Of a stretch of DNA of 64,000 nt, positions 26,908-36,252 are shown one piece after another. Position numbers and translations under genes: made by a program. The stretch is from Terriglobales bacterium (GTDB taxonomy: Bacteria > Acidobacteriota > Terriglobia > Terriglobales > Acidobacteriaceae), in contig DATKKJ010000186.1 in the NCBI GenBank assembly GCA_035543055.1, positions 1 through 64,000 of the forward strand, in the 5' to 3' direction. The notes below the pieces were generated by a model that worked only from the letters and a program-made list of their open reading frames with translations, made no database searches and was not told where the DNA came from. How positions within the stretch are numbered: position 1 is the first letter of the stretch; each line of letters opens with the position of its first letter.

Positions 26908-28358
26908 GGATCCTCCGCCAGTTGCTGGCCTGCCTGCTGCTGTGTACCTGCGCGCTGGCAGCCGAGCCGAACAGCCGCGCCCTGGCCATCACCAACGTCA
27001 ACATCGTGGACGTCACCGACGGCAGCGTGGAGCGCAACGTCACCATCTACATCCGCGGGAGCCACATCCAGTGGGTGGCCAAGGTCGCTATGCTGGAGCA
27101 CGGCGAGCACCTGCAGGTGGTCAACGGTGTCGATCGCTACGTGATCCCCGGCCTGTGGAACATGCACATGCACCTCGTCCAGGACGTGCCCGCGGACTAC
27201 ACCGAGAAGGTGCTGATGCCGTTGATGATCGCCAACGGCGTGACCGGCGCTCGCGATATGGGCGGGAATCTCACCCGGCTGAAGGCGCTGCGGGAGCGCA
27301 TCGCTTCCGGCGAGCTGCTGGGTCCGCGCATCGTGTTGGCCGGTCCTATGCTCGATGGTCCGCAGCCTGCCTATTCCGATTCCCTCGCCATTTCCACTAC
27401 CGAGGATGCGCGCACCGCGGTGCGCCTGCTCAAAGAACAAGGGGTGGACTTCATCAAGGTCCAAAGCCTTCTGCCGCGCGCTGCCTATTTCGCGGTGGCC
27501 GACGAGGCCAAGAAGCAGGCGCTCAATTTCGTCGGTCATGTGCCGGACGCGGTCACCGCGGCCGAAGCTTCGCAGGCCGGGCAGCGGAGCATGGAGCACA
27601 TGCTGAACATCCTGCGCGGCTGCTCCACCGAGGAGCGGCCGATCATGGCGGCGGCCGCAGAATTCGCGGCCCGCGCGGGGACGGTCACGCCGGCCCAGGC
27701 CAGCGCCTTCGGCCAGGCCCAGCGGGAACGCATCCTCAGGACCTACAGTCCGGCGCGCGCCGACGACCTCTTCCAGCGCCTTCTCTCCAATCGCAACTGG
27801 CAGACGCCCACCCTGGTGCAGCTCCGTTTCTTCGAGTACGCCGACGTCGGTGAGTGGGACCGCGATGCCCGCATGAGGTTCGTCCCCGCTTTCCTGCGCG
27901 ACAGATGGAAGCAGCAGCGGGAGGACTTCCTGAAAGAACGCTCGCCGGCCAATCTCGCCGGCTGGAAGGCGTTCTTCCGCAAGACCCGCCAGCAGCTCGC
28001 GCCCATGCGCCGGGATTATGTCCACTTCCTGACCGGCACTGACAGCGGCCCCTACGCCTTTCCCGGCTCCGCGCTGCACGACGAGCTGGAGCTGCTGGTG
28101 GAGAACGGCCTGTCCCCGCTTTCAGCCCTGCGCGGCGCCACCATCGAAGCCGCCATCGTGATGGGCCGCCAGCGCGACACCGGCGCCATCGCGCAGGGTA
28201 GATTCGCCGACATCGTCTTCCTGGACGGCAATCCGCTGGAAGACATCCGCAACGTGCGCAAGGTCTCCGCCGTGGTGTACAACGGCCATTTTTACGACCG
28301 CCGGGACCTTGCGAAGATAACGGAGGCGGCGGCCCAGGCTGCCGGGGCGATGAAGTGA
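26904..28358 (+). CDS. Secreted amidohydrolase family protein
   Basis: The protein has 484 residues. A signal peptide (MRILRQLLACLLLCTCALA) is followed by the beta sandwich (ALAITNVNIVDVTDGSVERNVTIYIRG) and a TIM barrel: VIPGLWNMHMHL with the HMH metal pair, GVDFIKVQ with a Lys that may be carboxylated, NFVGHVPD, SMEHML, and LTGTDSG with the catalytic Asp. The closing GAIAQGRFADIVFLDGNPLEDI is typical of imidazolonepropionase-related proteins. Relatives include prolidase-like and cyclic imide hydrolases, so the substrate is unknown. It sits between adenosine deaminase and racemase genes, overlapping both, which suggests scavenging of peptides or amino acid derivatives. Confidence 0.9.
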   Translation: MRILRQLLACLLLCTCALAAEPNSRALAITNVNIVDVTDGSVERNVTIYIRGSHIQWVAKVAMLEHGEHLQVVNGVDRYVIPGLWNMHMHLVQDVPADYTEKVLMPLMIANGVTGARDMGGNLTRLKALRERIASGELLGPRIVLAGPMLDGPQPAYSDSLAISTTEDARTAVRLLKEQGVDFIKVQSLLPRAAYFAVADEAKKQALNFVGHVPDAVTAAEASQAGQRSMEHMLNILRGCSTEERPIMAAAAEFAARAGTVTPAQASAFGQAQRERILRTYSPARADDLFQRLLSNRNWQTPTLVQLRFFEYADVGEWDRDARMRFVPAFLRDRWKQQREDFLKERSPANLAGWKAFFRKTRQQLAPMRRDYVHFLTGTDSGPYAFPGSALHDELELLVENGLSPLSALRGATIEAAIVMGRQRDTGAIAQGRFADIVFLDGNPLEDIRNVRKVSAVVYNGHFYDRRDLAKITEAAAQAAGAMK

Positions 28359-29086
28359 TGGTCCGACCGGCCATGACGCAACACATCGGCATCGTCGCAT
28401 GCAGCGCCGAGGGGGCCGCGCTCTGCTACCGCACCATCTGCGAGGAAGCCCAGCAGGAACTCGGCCGCCACTATCACCCAGAAGTTTCCGTGCATACCCA
28501 TTGCCTCGGGGAGTACATGCGCTTCGCCGAGGTTGACGACTGGGACGGCGTCGCCGGCTTGATGCTCTCGTCGGCGCACAAGTTACACAAGGCGGGCGCC
28601 GACTTCCTGATCTGTCCCGATAACACCATCCACCAGGCGATGCGCCTGGTCACTCCCAAGTCGCCGCTGCCCTGGCTGCACATCGCCGAAGAGGTGGCCA
28701 ACGAGGCCCGGCGGCGGGGATACAAGCGCGTCGGCTTGACCGGGACCAAGTACCTGGTGCGGAGCGGCGTCTATCCCGAGAGGCTGGAAGCCGCCGGCAT
28801 CGGCTATGTCCGTCCCAACGCCGCGGAGCGCGAGAAGATCAACGACATCATCTTCGATGAGCTGGTGCACGCCATCTTCACCACCAAGTCGCTCGAGTAC
28901 TTTCAGCAGGTGATCGAGCGCATGAAGCACGAGGATTGCGATGCGGTGGTGCTGGGCTGCACCGAGATCCCCCTGCTGGTCAACGACGCTAACTCGCCCC
29001 TGCCCACCCTCGACTCCACCCGCCTGCTGGCCCGCGCCGCCCTCCGACGAGCTATCGTCCCCAGGATGGCCGCCAGCCCCAGGTAG
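28358..29086 (+). CDS. Aspartate/glutamate racemase family protein with altered first catalytic residue
   Basis: The protein has 242 residues from ATG 28358, which overlaps the TGA of the previous gene; GTG 28355 and ATG 28373 are alternatives. The two-lobe fold of PLP-independent amino acid racemases is clear: IGIVACSAEGAALCYRTI, a first active-site loop reading LICPDNTIHQ, and a second one VVLGCTEIPLLV. In classical Asp/Glu racemases the first loop is PCNT(A/M)H with a catalytic Cys. Here the position is Asp (or the Cys is shifted two places, CPDNT), while the second Cys is kept. Enzymes with only one Cys are known and often have narrower or different specificity. Last gene of the permease operon. 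Confidence 0.88.
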   Translation: MVRPAMTQHIGIVACSAEGAALCYRTICEEAQQELGRHYHPEVSVHTHCLGEYMRFAEVDDWDGVAGLMLSSAHKLHKAGADFLICPDNTIHQAMRLVTPKSPLPWLHIAEEVANEARRRGYKRVGLTGTKYLVRSGVYPERLEAAGIGYVRPNAAEREKINDIIFDELVHAIFTTKSLEYFQQVIERMKHEDCDAVVLGCTEIPLLVNDANSPLPTLDSTRLLARAALRRAIVPRMAASPR

Positions 29087-29137
29087 TCTCGGACACGAAA
29101 AACGTTCGTTTTCGGCGAATCCTTTTCCCAAACCTGC

Positions 29138-29158
29138 AGCTCCTCCCTTGTAGGAGCT
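29138..29158 (+). promoter_or_regulatory. Hairpin that would sequester the rhodanese-gene ribosome binding site
   Basis: AGCTCCT (29138-29144) pairs exactly with AGGAGCT (29152-29158), loop CCCTTGT. The right arm contains AGGAG, the Shine-Dalgarno of the gene starting at 29166. Upstream, CGAAAAACG/CGTTTTCG forms another near-perfect hairpin. Opening of the stem would be needed for translation. Confidence 0.45.
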
Positions 29159-29165
29159 CTGAAGA

Positions 29166-29711
29166 ATGGCCACTGTCTCTGACTTACAAAAGCTATGTGC
29201 CGGCGGGTCACGCCCCCAGATCGTGGATGTGCGCTCCGCGCCGGAATTTTGCGCCGGACACATCCCCGGCGCGGTCAACATCCCGCTCGACCAGCTCGAG
29301 TCGCGGCTCGGCGACCTTGCTGCCGACGCGCTGCTCGTCCTTGTCTGCCAGCGCGGGACCCGCGCGGCAATGGCCGCCACCTTGCTGAACGGCTGTCGCC
29401 GCTCGACCGTGCTCGAGGGCGGCACCAGCGCCTGGTCTGACGCCGGGCTGCCCCTGGTGCGCAGCGTCAAGATGCGCTGGGCGCTGGAGCGCCAGGTCCG
29501 CCTCATTGCCGGCCTGCTGGTGCTTACGGGCGCTGTCTTGGCGCTGCTGGTGGACCCGCGCTGCCTGCTGCTCTCCGGCATCGTCGGGTTGGGACTCACG
29601 TTCGCCGGCCTCACCGATATCTGCCTGATGGCATCTGTGCTCACTCGTATGCCCTGGAATCGCGCATCCGTGAGCGGGCGACCGAAGGTGGTGGCCTCAT
29701 GCTCGATGTAG
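29166..29711 (+). CDS. Rhodanese domain fused to DUF2892 membrane segment (YgaP-like)
   Basis: The protein has 181 residues. A rhodanese domain (1-105: IVDVRSAPEFCAGHIPGAVNIPL and the active-site loop CQRGTRAAM) is followed by two transmembrane helices of the DUF2892 type (LIAGLLVLTGAVLALLV and LSGIVGLGLTFAGLTDICLMASVL). YgaP-like proteins transfer sulfane sulfur at the inner membrane. The C-terminus (RASVSGRPKVVASCSM) overlaps the sigma factor start by 13 bases. Its Shine-Dalgarno lies in a hairpin (see 29138). Confidence 0.9.
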   Translation: MATVSDLQKLCAGGSRPQIVDVRSAPEFCAGHIPGAVNIPLDQLESRLGDLAADALLVLVCQRGTRAAMAATLLNGCRRSTVLEGGTSAWSDAGLPLVRSVKMRWALERQVRLIAGLLVLTGAVLALLVDPRCLLLSGIVGLGLTFAGLTDICLMASVLTRMPWNRASVSGRPKVVASCSM

Positions 29712-30298
29712 CGGAAGTCACAGCATCCGCTTGCGGCGGGTGTCACAATGTCCTGGTGAATTTCGAGGCGCTTACCAACCAGCACAAGGACGCCGTGTAC
29801 CGGCATATGATCCGCGTCTGCGGGAACCGCGAGGATGCGGAGGATGTGCTCATCGAGGCCCTGCTCAAGGCCTACCGTCACCTGGACCAATTGCGGGCGT
29901 CGGCGGCGTTCCGTTCGTGGCTGACGCAGATCGCTCGCCGTGTCTGCTGGCAACTGAAACAAAGCGAATCTCTGCAACCACTGCTCCAGCTCTCCGGCAT
30001 GGAAGACGAAGGCCGTCAGATCGCTTCCACCGCGCCGCCGCCGGAAGCTCAGGTAGCCATGCGCGAGATGAAGCGTCTGCTCGACCAGGCGATCGCAAAT
30101 CTGCCGGCCAAAGAATCCGAGGTGTACCGGCTGCGCGAGATCGAAGAAATGCCGGGCGACCAGGTGGCGCGGCGCCTGCAGATCTCCACCGCGGCCATGA
30201 AGTCGCGCCTGCATCGCGCCCGAAAGCTCCTGCGCGAGCATTTGGATTCGGCTCTCAGTGGCGCGAGTCCCAAGAAGTTGGAATCGGTAAAGCAGTGA
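29699..30298 (+). CDS. ECF-type RNA polymerase sigma factor
   Basis: The protein has 199 residues. Region 2 (HKDAVYRHMIRVCGNREDAEDVLIEALLKAYRHLDQL and FRSWLTQIARRVCWQ) recognises the -10 element; region 4 (AIANLPAKESEVYRLREIEEMPGDQVARRLQISTAAMKSRLHRARKLLREHL) is the -35-binding helix-turn-helix. The start ATG 29699 overlaps the rhodanese gene; GTG 29756 (VNFEALTNQHK) is a good alternative and would drop an N-terminal CGGCH cluster. No anti-sigma gene follows; the next gene is OsmC, which suggests a response to oxidative or thiol stress. Confidence 0.9.
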   Translation: MLDVAEVTASACGGCHNVLVNFEALTNQHKDAVYRHMIRVCGNREDAEDVLIEALLKAYRHLDQLRASAAFRSWLTQIARRVCWQLKQSESLQPLLQLSGMEDEGRQIASTAPPPEAQVAMREMKRLLDQAIANLPAKESEVYRLREIEEMPGDQVARRLQISTAAMKSRLHRARKLLREHLDSALSGASPKKLESVKQ

Positions 30299-30335
30299 CT
30301 AGTCGTGATCATTCATTCTGAAGTTGGAGGCCATC

Positions 30336-30743
30336 ATGGAAGTCTTGATCGAACATCTTGGTGCGGTGCAGTTTGAGATCCGCGCCCGGCAGCACAAGAT
30401 CGCGAGTGACCAGCCGCGGGAGAACGGCGGCTTCGACGAGGGCATGACCCCGCCCGAGTTGTTCCTCGCAGCCCTGGGCTCGTGCGCCGGTTTCTACGCG
30501 GCACAGTATCTGAAGAAGCGCAATCTGGCCGCCGAAGGTACCCGCGTGCGGGTCACCGCGGACAAGCTGCCTGGCCCGGCTCGACTCGACAACTTTCGTA
30601 TAGAGGTCGAAGTGCCGCTGGAGATCGATGAAGTCAACCGCAAGGGCGTGGAGGACGCGGTCCACCACTGCCTGATTCACAACACGCTGCTCCAGCCGCC
30701 TTCCATCACGATCGATGTGCATGCGCCTGCCCTGGCGCGCTAG
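30336..30743 (+). CDS. OsmC family peroxide-reducing protein
   Basis: The protein has 135 residues from ATG 30336, five bases after GGAGG; the longer TTG-initiated frame includes that site and was rejected. OsmC/Ohr proteins reduce organic hydroperoxides with two Cys. Both are present: LFLAALGSCAGFYA (Cys 50) and AVHHCLIHNTL (Cys 112). The charged residues of the active site (Arg and Glu in the first part) are less clear, so it is nearer the general OsmC/YhfA branch than Ohr. It follows the ECF sigma factor at 37 bases and may be its target. Confidence 0.9.
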   Translation: MEVLIEHLGAVQFEIRARQHKIASDQPRENGGFDEGMTPPELFLAALGSCAGFYAAQYLKKRNLAAEGTRVRVTADKLPGPARLDNFRIEVEVPLEIDEVNRKGVEDAVHHCLIHNTLLQPPSITIDVHAPALAR

Positions 30744-30749
30744 CGGGCG

Positions 30750-31769
30750 CTAGTCGCCGATCTGCACCAGGCCGCCCTGAGGCTGGGAGGCGGGGCGGCT
30801 CTGCGGGCCGCGCCAAGAATCCAGATACGACACCTGGTGCACGCACGATACCGTGCAGTGCGGCGCGCACGACTTTTCGGTCAGGTATTCGCGCCGGATG
30901 TCTTCGACCGTGTACTGTGCGAGCGGCTTGGCCGGGTAGCCGCGCTGCTGCGAGCAGTAATGCACCAGGCCGTTCTCGCAGATGTAGAGGTAGCGGGCGC
31001 CGGAGCGGCAGCGCCAGTTGTTCGGCCGCCCGTGCGCGATGTTGTCCTGGAAGTAGTTGATGCGGGCGTAGCTGGCCTTCTCCATGGCGCGCATCTGGCT
31101 GTAGACCGTGCGCTCTTCCTCGCCCAGGGGCAGCAACTGGCCGTCGCCGTTGTGGATGATGCCGACGGTGGAGGTAAAGCCCAGCTCCAGCGCCCGGCGT
31201 CCGATGGTCAGGGCGTCCTGCGGATTACGGATGCCGCCACCCACCACCGAATTGATGTTCACGTGGAACTCGGCATGTTCCGCCAGCAGTTGCAGCTTCT
31301 TGTCGAGTACCTTCAGGCTCTTCTTGGAGATGTCGTCGGGCTGCACATTGTCGATGGAGATCTGCAGGTGCTCCAGCCCGGCGCGATTCAGCCGCTCGAT
31401 GCGCTCGCGGGTGAGCAGGTAGCCGTTGGTGATGAGCCCGGCAATCATGCCGCGCCGGCGGACATGGCCGATGATGGCGTCGAGGTCGGGATGCAGCAGG
31501 GGCTCACCGCCGGAGATGGTGATGATGGTCGTCCCCAGCGCCGCCAGCCGATCCAGCCGCTCGTGGACAGTCTCCAGCGGGACGGGCTTGGAGAAGTCGT
31601 CGTACTCGTTGCAGTAGGCGCAGGCGAGATTGCACCGGCGCACGGGGATGACGTGGGCCAGCACTGGGTGGTCGGTGGACCACAGCGCCTTAGCGATCAT
31701 TTTCAGTTCGCGCCCCCGGGTGCGGATAGCCCGGGCTTTGCGGCGCAGAAGCACCCCTGCCGTCGGCAT
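30750..31769 (-). CDS. Radical SAM protein with additional C-terminal Cys clusters
   Basis: The protein has 339 residues. [15 protein letters not shown] (Cys 46, 50, 53) binds the SAM-coordinated 4Fe-4S cluster; [12 protein letters not shown] is the GGE motif; [12 protein letters not shown] lies on the barrel. The C-terminal part has [15 protein letters not shown] and CAPHCTVSC, suggesting one or two auxiliary clusters in a SPASM-like region. The substrate is unknown. It has no peptide-precursor gene next to it that I can see. Start ATG 31769; ATG 31700 (MIAKALWS) would fit as well. TGTAATCAATCA lies 12 bases upstream on this strand. Confidence 0.88.
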   Translation of the reverse strand: MPTAGVLLRRKARAIRTRGRELKMIAKALWSTDHPVLAHVIPVRRCNLACAYCNEYDDFSKPVPLETVHERLDRLAALGTTIITISGGEPLLHPDLDAIIGHVRRRGMIAGLITNGYLLTRERIERLNRAGLEHLQISIDNVQPDDISKKSLKVLDKKLQLLAEHAEFHVNINSVVGGGIRNPQDALTIGRRALELGFTSTVGIIHNGDGQLLPLGEEERTVYSQMRAMEKASYARINYFQDNIAHGRPNNWRCRSGARYLYICENGLVHYCSQQRGYPAKPLAQYTVEDIRREYLTEKSCAPHCTVSCVHQVSYLDSWRGPQSRPASQPQGGLVQIGD

Positions 31770-31863
31770 GTCTAAGTGATTGATTACACTCCCCCTCTGG
31801 CCGATTCAGGAACCTGGCCGTAGGGAACGGCGATATTCCGGGTCCGAACTGCTCCCTGCGGCC

Positions 31864-32625
31864 CTAAAAGGCTGCGGCCATCGCCCCCGTAAGCAGCTTC
31901 CAGCCCAGGTAGAGCGCGGCGATGGTCACGATGGCAGTGGGCCGCTTGACCTTGCTGACCGTCGCCACCCCGATCCCCATCAGTACGATGCTCCAGATCA
32001 CAATGGCGTCCACGCCGGAAAGCAGCGCGTAAAGAAACTTGTTGGTGGTCGCTGGATCCAGGTAATAGGCGATGTTGGTGCCCGAGGGATTGGCGACGTT
32101 GTACTTGTCGGGTTCCAGCCCGGGCGCCACCAGCAGGACGATGGCCAGCACCGTCCCGATCAGGTGCACCAGGCTGGAGTAGCTCACGATCGCCAGCATG
32201 GTCGGGAACTTGAGTTGCGCTCCCATCCCCGCATTGAACACTCCCAGCAGGATCCCGGCGGTGATGGCGTATACGATCAGCAGCGTGATGGGGGAGGCAT
32301 AGGACACTACCCGCACGATCACGGCCGAGCGCGCCAGTGCCTGCTGCCGCTGGTCGGCCGGCAGTTTGTCGAACTGCTCCGCCCGGCTCGATATGGCGAT
32401 CTGGTTGGCGCTGATCTGCTCGAAGCCCACGCGCTGCCCGAGCAGGACTACGAAGATCAGGCTGGCCGCCGACACCACCAGCCACGGCGACCACCAGCGC
32501 GAGGCGCGCGGCAGGTCCCCGAAGGTCGCGGAAGGGTCGCTGATCACGTTCACCAGGCGCTTGATCTCCGGCAGTGGAGGATTCTGCTCGGACGGGACGA
32601 CAGGCATGCTTCCGGGAGTGCTCAT
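31864..32625 (-). CDS. Yip1-domain membrane protein
   Basis: The protein has 253 residues from ATG 32625 (MSTPGSMPVVPSEQNPPLPEIKRLVNVISDPSATF). That cytoplasmic N-terminus with a conserved FxDPxxxF-like stretch is typical of bacterial Yip1 (PF04893) proteins. Five transmembrane segments follow (about 50-68, 108-130, 140-165, 195-218 and 228-248). Function in bacteria is unknown. A region rich in CGACTNN words separates it from the ABC ATPase gene upstream, and TGCTATACG (32658-32666, minus) could be an extended -10. Confidence 0.85.
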   Translation of the reverse strand: MSTPGSMPVVPSEQNPPLPEIKRLVNVISDPSATFGDLPRASRWWSPWLVVSAASLIFVVLLGQRVGFEQISANQIAISSRAEQFDKLPADQRQQALARSAVIVRVVSYASPITLLIVYAITAGILLGVFNAGMGAQLKFPTMLAIVSYSSLVHLIGTVLAIVLLVAPGLEPDKYNVANPSGTNIAYYLDPATTNKFLYALLSGVDAIVIWSIVLMGIGVATVSKVKRPTAIVTIAALYLGWKLLTGAMAAAF

Positions 32626-32676
32626 GTGTGCCTTTGCTATGGATTTCGCGCCGCATACGTATAGCACACCGGCGAT

Positions 32677-32722
32677 GAGTCGGCCAGTCGGCGGCCGCCA
32701 GTCGAGCCCGCAGTCAAGTCGC
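32677..32722. repeat. CGACTNN word array overlapping the ABC ATPase stop codon
   Basis: On the minus strand GCGACTTGACTG, CGACTGG, CGACTGG and CGACTCA lie within 46 bases (32677-32722). The TGA stop (32714-32716) is part of CGACTTGACTG. The words match the heptamer families at 10.48 and 22.68 kb, but spacing is looser (17, 14 and 8 bases). Confidence 0.6.
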
Positions 32723-33511
32723 GACTTCGACCTCGGGCACGGAGTCCAGCAAGGTTCTCGTATAGGAGTGCTGGGGCAGAGCGGTGATCTGCTCAGCCGC
32801 ACCGACCTCCACGATCTTTCCCTGGCTCATCACCGCGATGCGGTCTGAGATGTAGCGCACCAGCGGCATGGAGTGGGAGATGAAGAGGTAGGTGAGCCCG
32901 AACTCCTTCTGCAGACGCTTCATCAGATTGACGATCTGGGCTCCCACGCTGACGTCGAGTGCCGAGACCGGCTCATCGGCCACGATGAACCGGGGCCGCA
33001 CCGCCAGCGCCCGGGCGATGCCGATGCGCTGCCGCTGCCCCCCGGAGAATTCATGCGGGTAGCGGCCCAGCGCCGATCCGTCCAGCCCGACCGCCCGCAG
33101 CAGTTCGCCGGCGCGGCTGCGCCGCAGCGAATGCGACAGACCTTGGTGGATCAGGATCGGTTCGGTGACGATGCTCTCGACGTTCATCCGGGGGTCGAGC
33201 GAGCCGAACGGGTCCTGGAAGATGATCTGCATCTGACGGCGGAGCGCCCGCAACTCGTCGGCCGACGCTGCGGTGACGTTCCGGCCGTCGAAGACGACCG
33301 AGCCCGAGGTCGCCTTGATCAGGCGCAAGATCAGCCGCCCCAGCGTGCTCTTGCCGCAACCGGACTCCCCCACGAGGCCGAGCGTCTCTCCGGCTTTGAT
33401 GTCGAGCGAGACGTCGTCCACCGCGCGCACCCCGGGCCTGCCGTGGCCGCCGAACATGGTCTCGCCCGCGGGGTAGACCTTCACGAGGTTGCGCACTTCG
33501 ACCAGGTGCAT
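32714..33511 (-). CDS. Oligopeptide/dipeptide ABC transporter ATP-binding protein, without partner genes
   Basis: The protein has 265 residues. [34 protein letters not shown] carries the Walker A loop, [16 protein letters not shown] the Q-loop region characteristic of OppF/Dpp[16 protein letters not shown] the ABC signature and [14 protein letters not shown] the Walker B. These mark the oligopeptide/nickel importer class. No permease, binding protein or second ATPase lies within the window, so the subunits must be elsewhere. It ends in VAT with the last codons formed by repeat words. The kinase gene stops ten bases before its start. Confidence 0.92.
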   Translation of the reverse strand: MHLVEVRNLVKVYPAGETMFGGHGRPGVRAVDDVSLDIKAGETLGLVGESGCGKSTLGRLILRLIKATSGSVVFDGRNVTAASADELRALRRQMQIIFQDPFGSLDPRMNVESIVTEPILIHQGLSHSLRRSRAGELLRAVGLDGSALGRYPHEFSGGQRQRIGIARALAVRPRFIVADEPVSALDVSVGAQIVNLMKRLQKEFGLTYLFISHSMPLVRYISDRIAVMSQGKIVEVGAAEQITALPQHSYTRTLLDSVPEVEVAT

Positions 33512-33520
33512 GTCGGGTCG

Positions 33521-35329
<1,809 letters not shown>

Positions 35330-35518
35330 GGCGGAAGCTGTTCCGGAGTGGCCGAATCTTATCGCGGAAAACAACCCGGCAGGGGGCAAAAAGTCGTCGC
35401 CGGGTTACCTAGGATGGGCCACAGAAGAAGAAACACCGCCTGCACGGATCCAGGGTGGAATAGACGAGAAGCCTTTTCTGTTGCCCGCGTGGGAGTGAGT
35501 ACTTCTTGTTCGTGCTGC

Positions 35519-35527
35519 TGTTACAAT
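35519..35527 (+). promoter_or_regulatory. Extended -10 promoter candidate for rpe
   Basis: TGTTACAAT matches TGnTAnnAT. A start near 35534 would leave a leader of about 23 bases before the TTG at 35557. No good -35 lies 17 bases upstream. Confidence 0.4.
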
Positions 35528-35556
35528 ATGCGCATTCCCTTTGCGAGACGCTCCTA

Positions 35557-36231
35557 TTGATTGAGCTAGCGCCTTCGATCCTTTCGGCCGATTTTGCCCG
35601 CCTGGCGGAGGAAGCCCGCGCCGCCCTGCAGGGGGGCGCTACCTTGTTGCACGTCGATGTAATGGACGGTCATTTCGTGCCCAACATCACCATCGGGCCC
35701 CCGGTGGTGGCTGCCCTGCGCAAGGTGGTGGAGGCGCCGCTGGACGTCCACCTGATGATTGAGAACCCCGACCAGTACATCCCGGCGTTCCTGGAAGCGG
35801 GTGCGGATTGGATCTCGGTGCACCAGGAAACCTGTCGCCACCTGCACCGCACCCTGGAATCGATCCGCGGGCGCGGGGCCCGCGCTGGAGTGGTAGTGAA
35901 CCCGGCTACCCCGGTCGAGACCCTGGAGGAAGTCCTGGAGATGGTGGACTTTGTCCTGGTGATGTCGGTGAACCCCGGTTTTGGAGGACAGAAGTTCATT
36001 CCCGGCTCGCTGGAGAAGATTCGCAAGCTGGTCAGCATGCGCAACGCCCGCGGGGCCGGTTTCCGCATCGAGGTGGATGGCGGCATCGGGCTGGATACGA
36101 TCGGCGACGCGGTACGCGCCGGAGCCGAGATCCTGGTGGCCGGCAACGCCGTTTTCGGCAAGGGGGATGCCGCCGAGAATGTCCGGCGGCTGCTGAAAGC
36201 GGCTGCCGAGGCCACTCTCCAGCGGGTCTAG
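35557..36231 (+). CDS. rpe: Ribulose-phosphate 3-epimerase
   Basis: The protein has 224 residues from TTG 35557 (IELAPSILSADFARL), the point at which Rpe homologues begin; an earlier TTG at 35506 would add a non-conserved stretch. Rpe interconverts ribulose-5-P and xylulose-5-P in the pentose phosphate pathway. LLHVDVMDGHFVPNITIGPPVV holds the metal His and catalytic Asp, LDVHLMIENPDQYI, LVMSVNPGFGGQKFI and IEVDGGIGLDTIG are all standard. A BamD-like gene follows 21 bases later. Confidence 0.94.
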   Translation: MIELAPSILSADFARLAEEARAALQGGATLLHVDVMDGHFVPNITIGPPVVAALRKVVEAPLDVHLMIENPDQYIPAFLEAGADWISVHQETCRHLHRTLESIRGRGARAGVVVNPATPVETLEEVLEMVDFVLVMSVNPGFGGQKFIPGSLEKIRKLVSMRNARGAGFRIEVDGGIGLDTIGDAVRAGAEILVAGNAVFGKGDAAENVRRLLKAAAEATLQRV

Positions 36232-36252
36232 AGACATTGAGGTAGGTAGGTC

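Noticed and set aside
30750-31769. RiPP-maturation system around the radical SAM gene
   Set aside because: No short precursor peptide frame, transporter or protease partner could be found next to it; the adjacent genes are OsmC and a Yip1 membrane protein.
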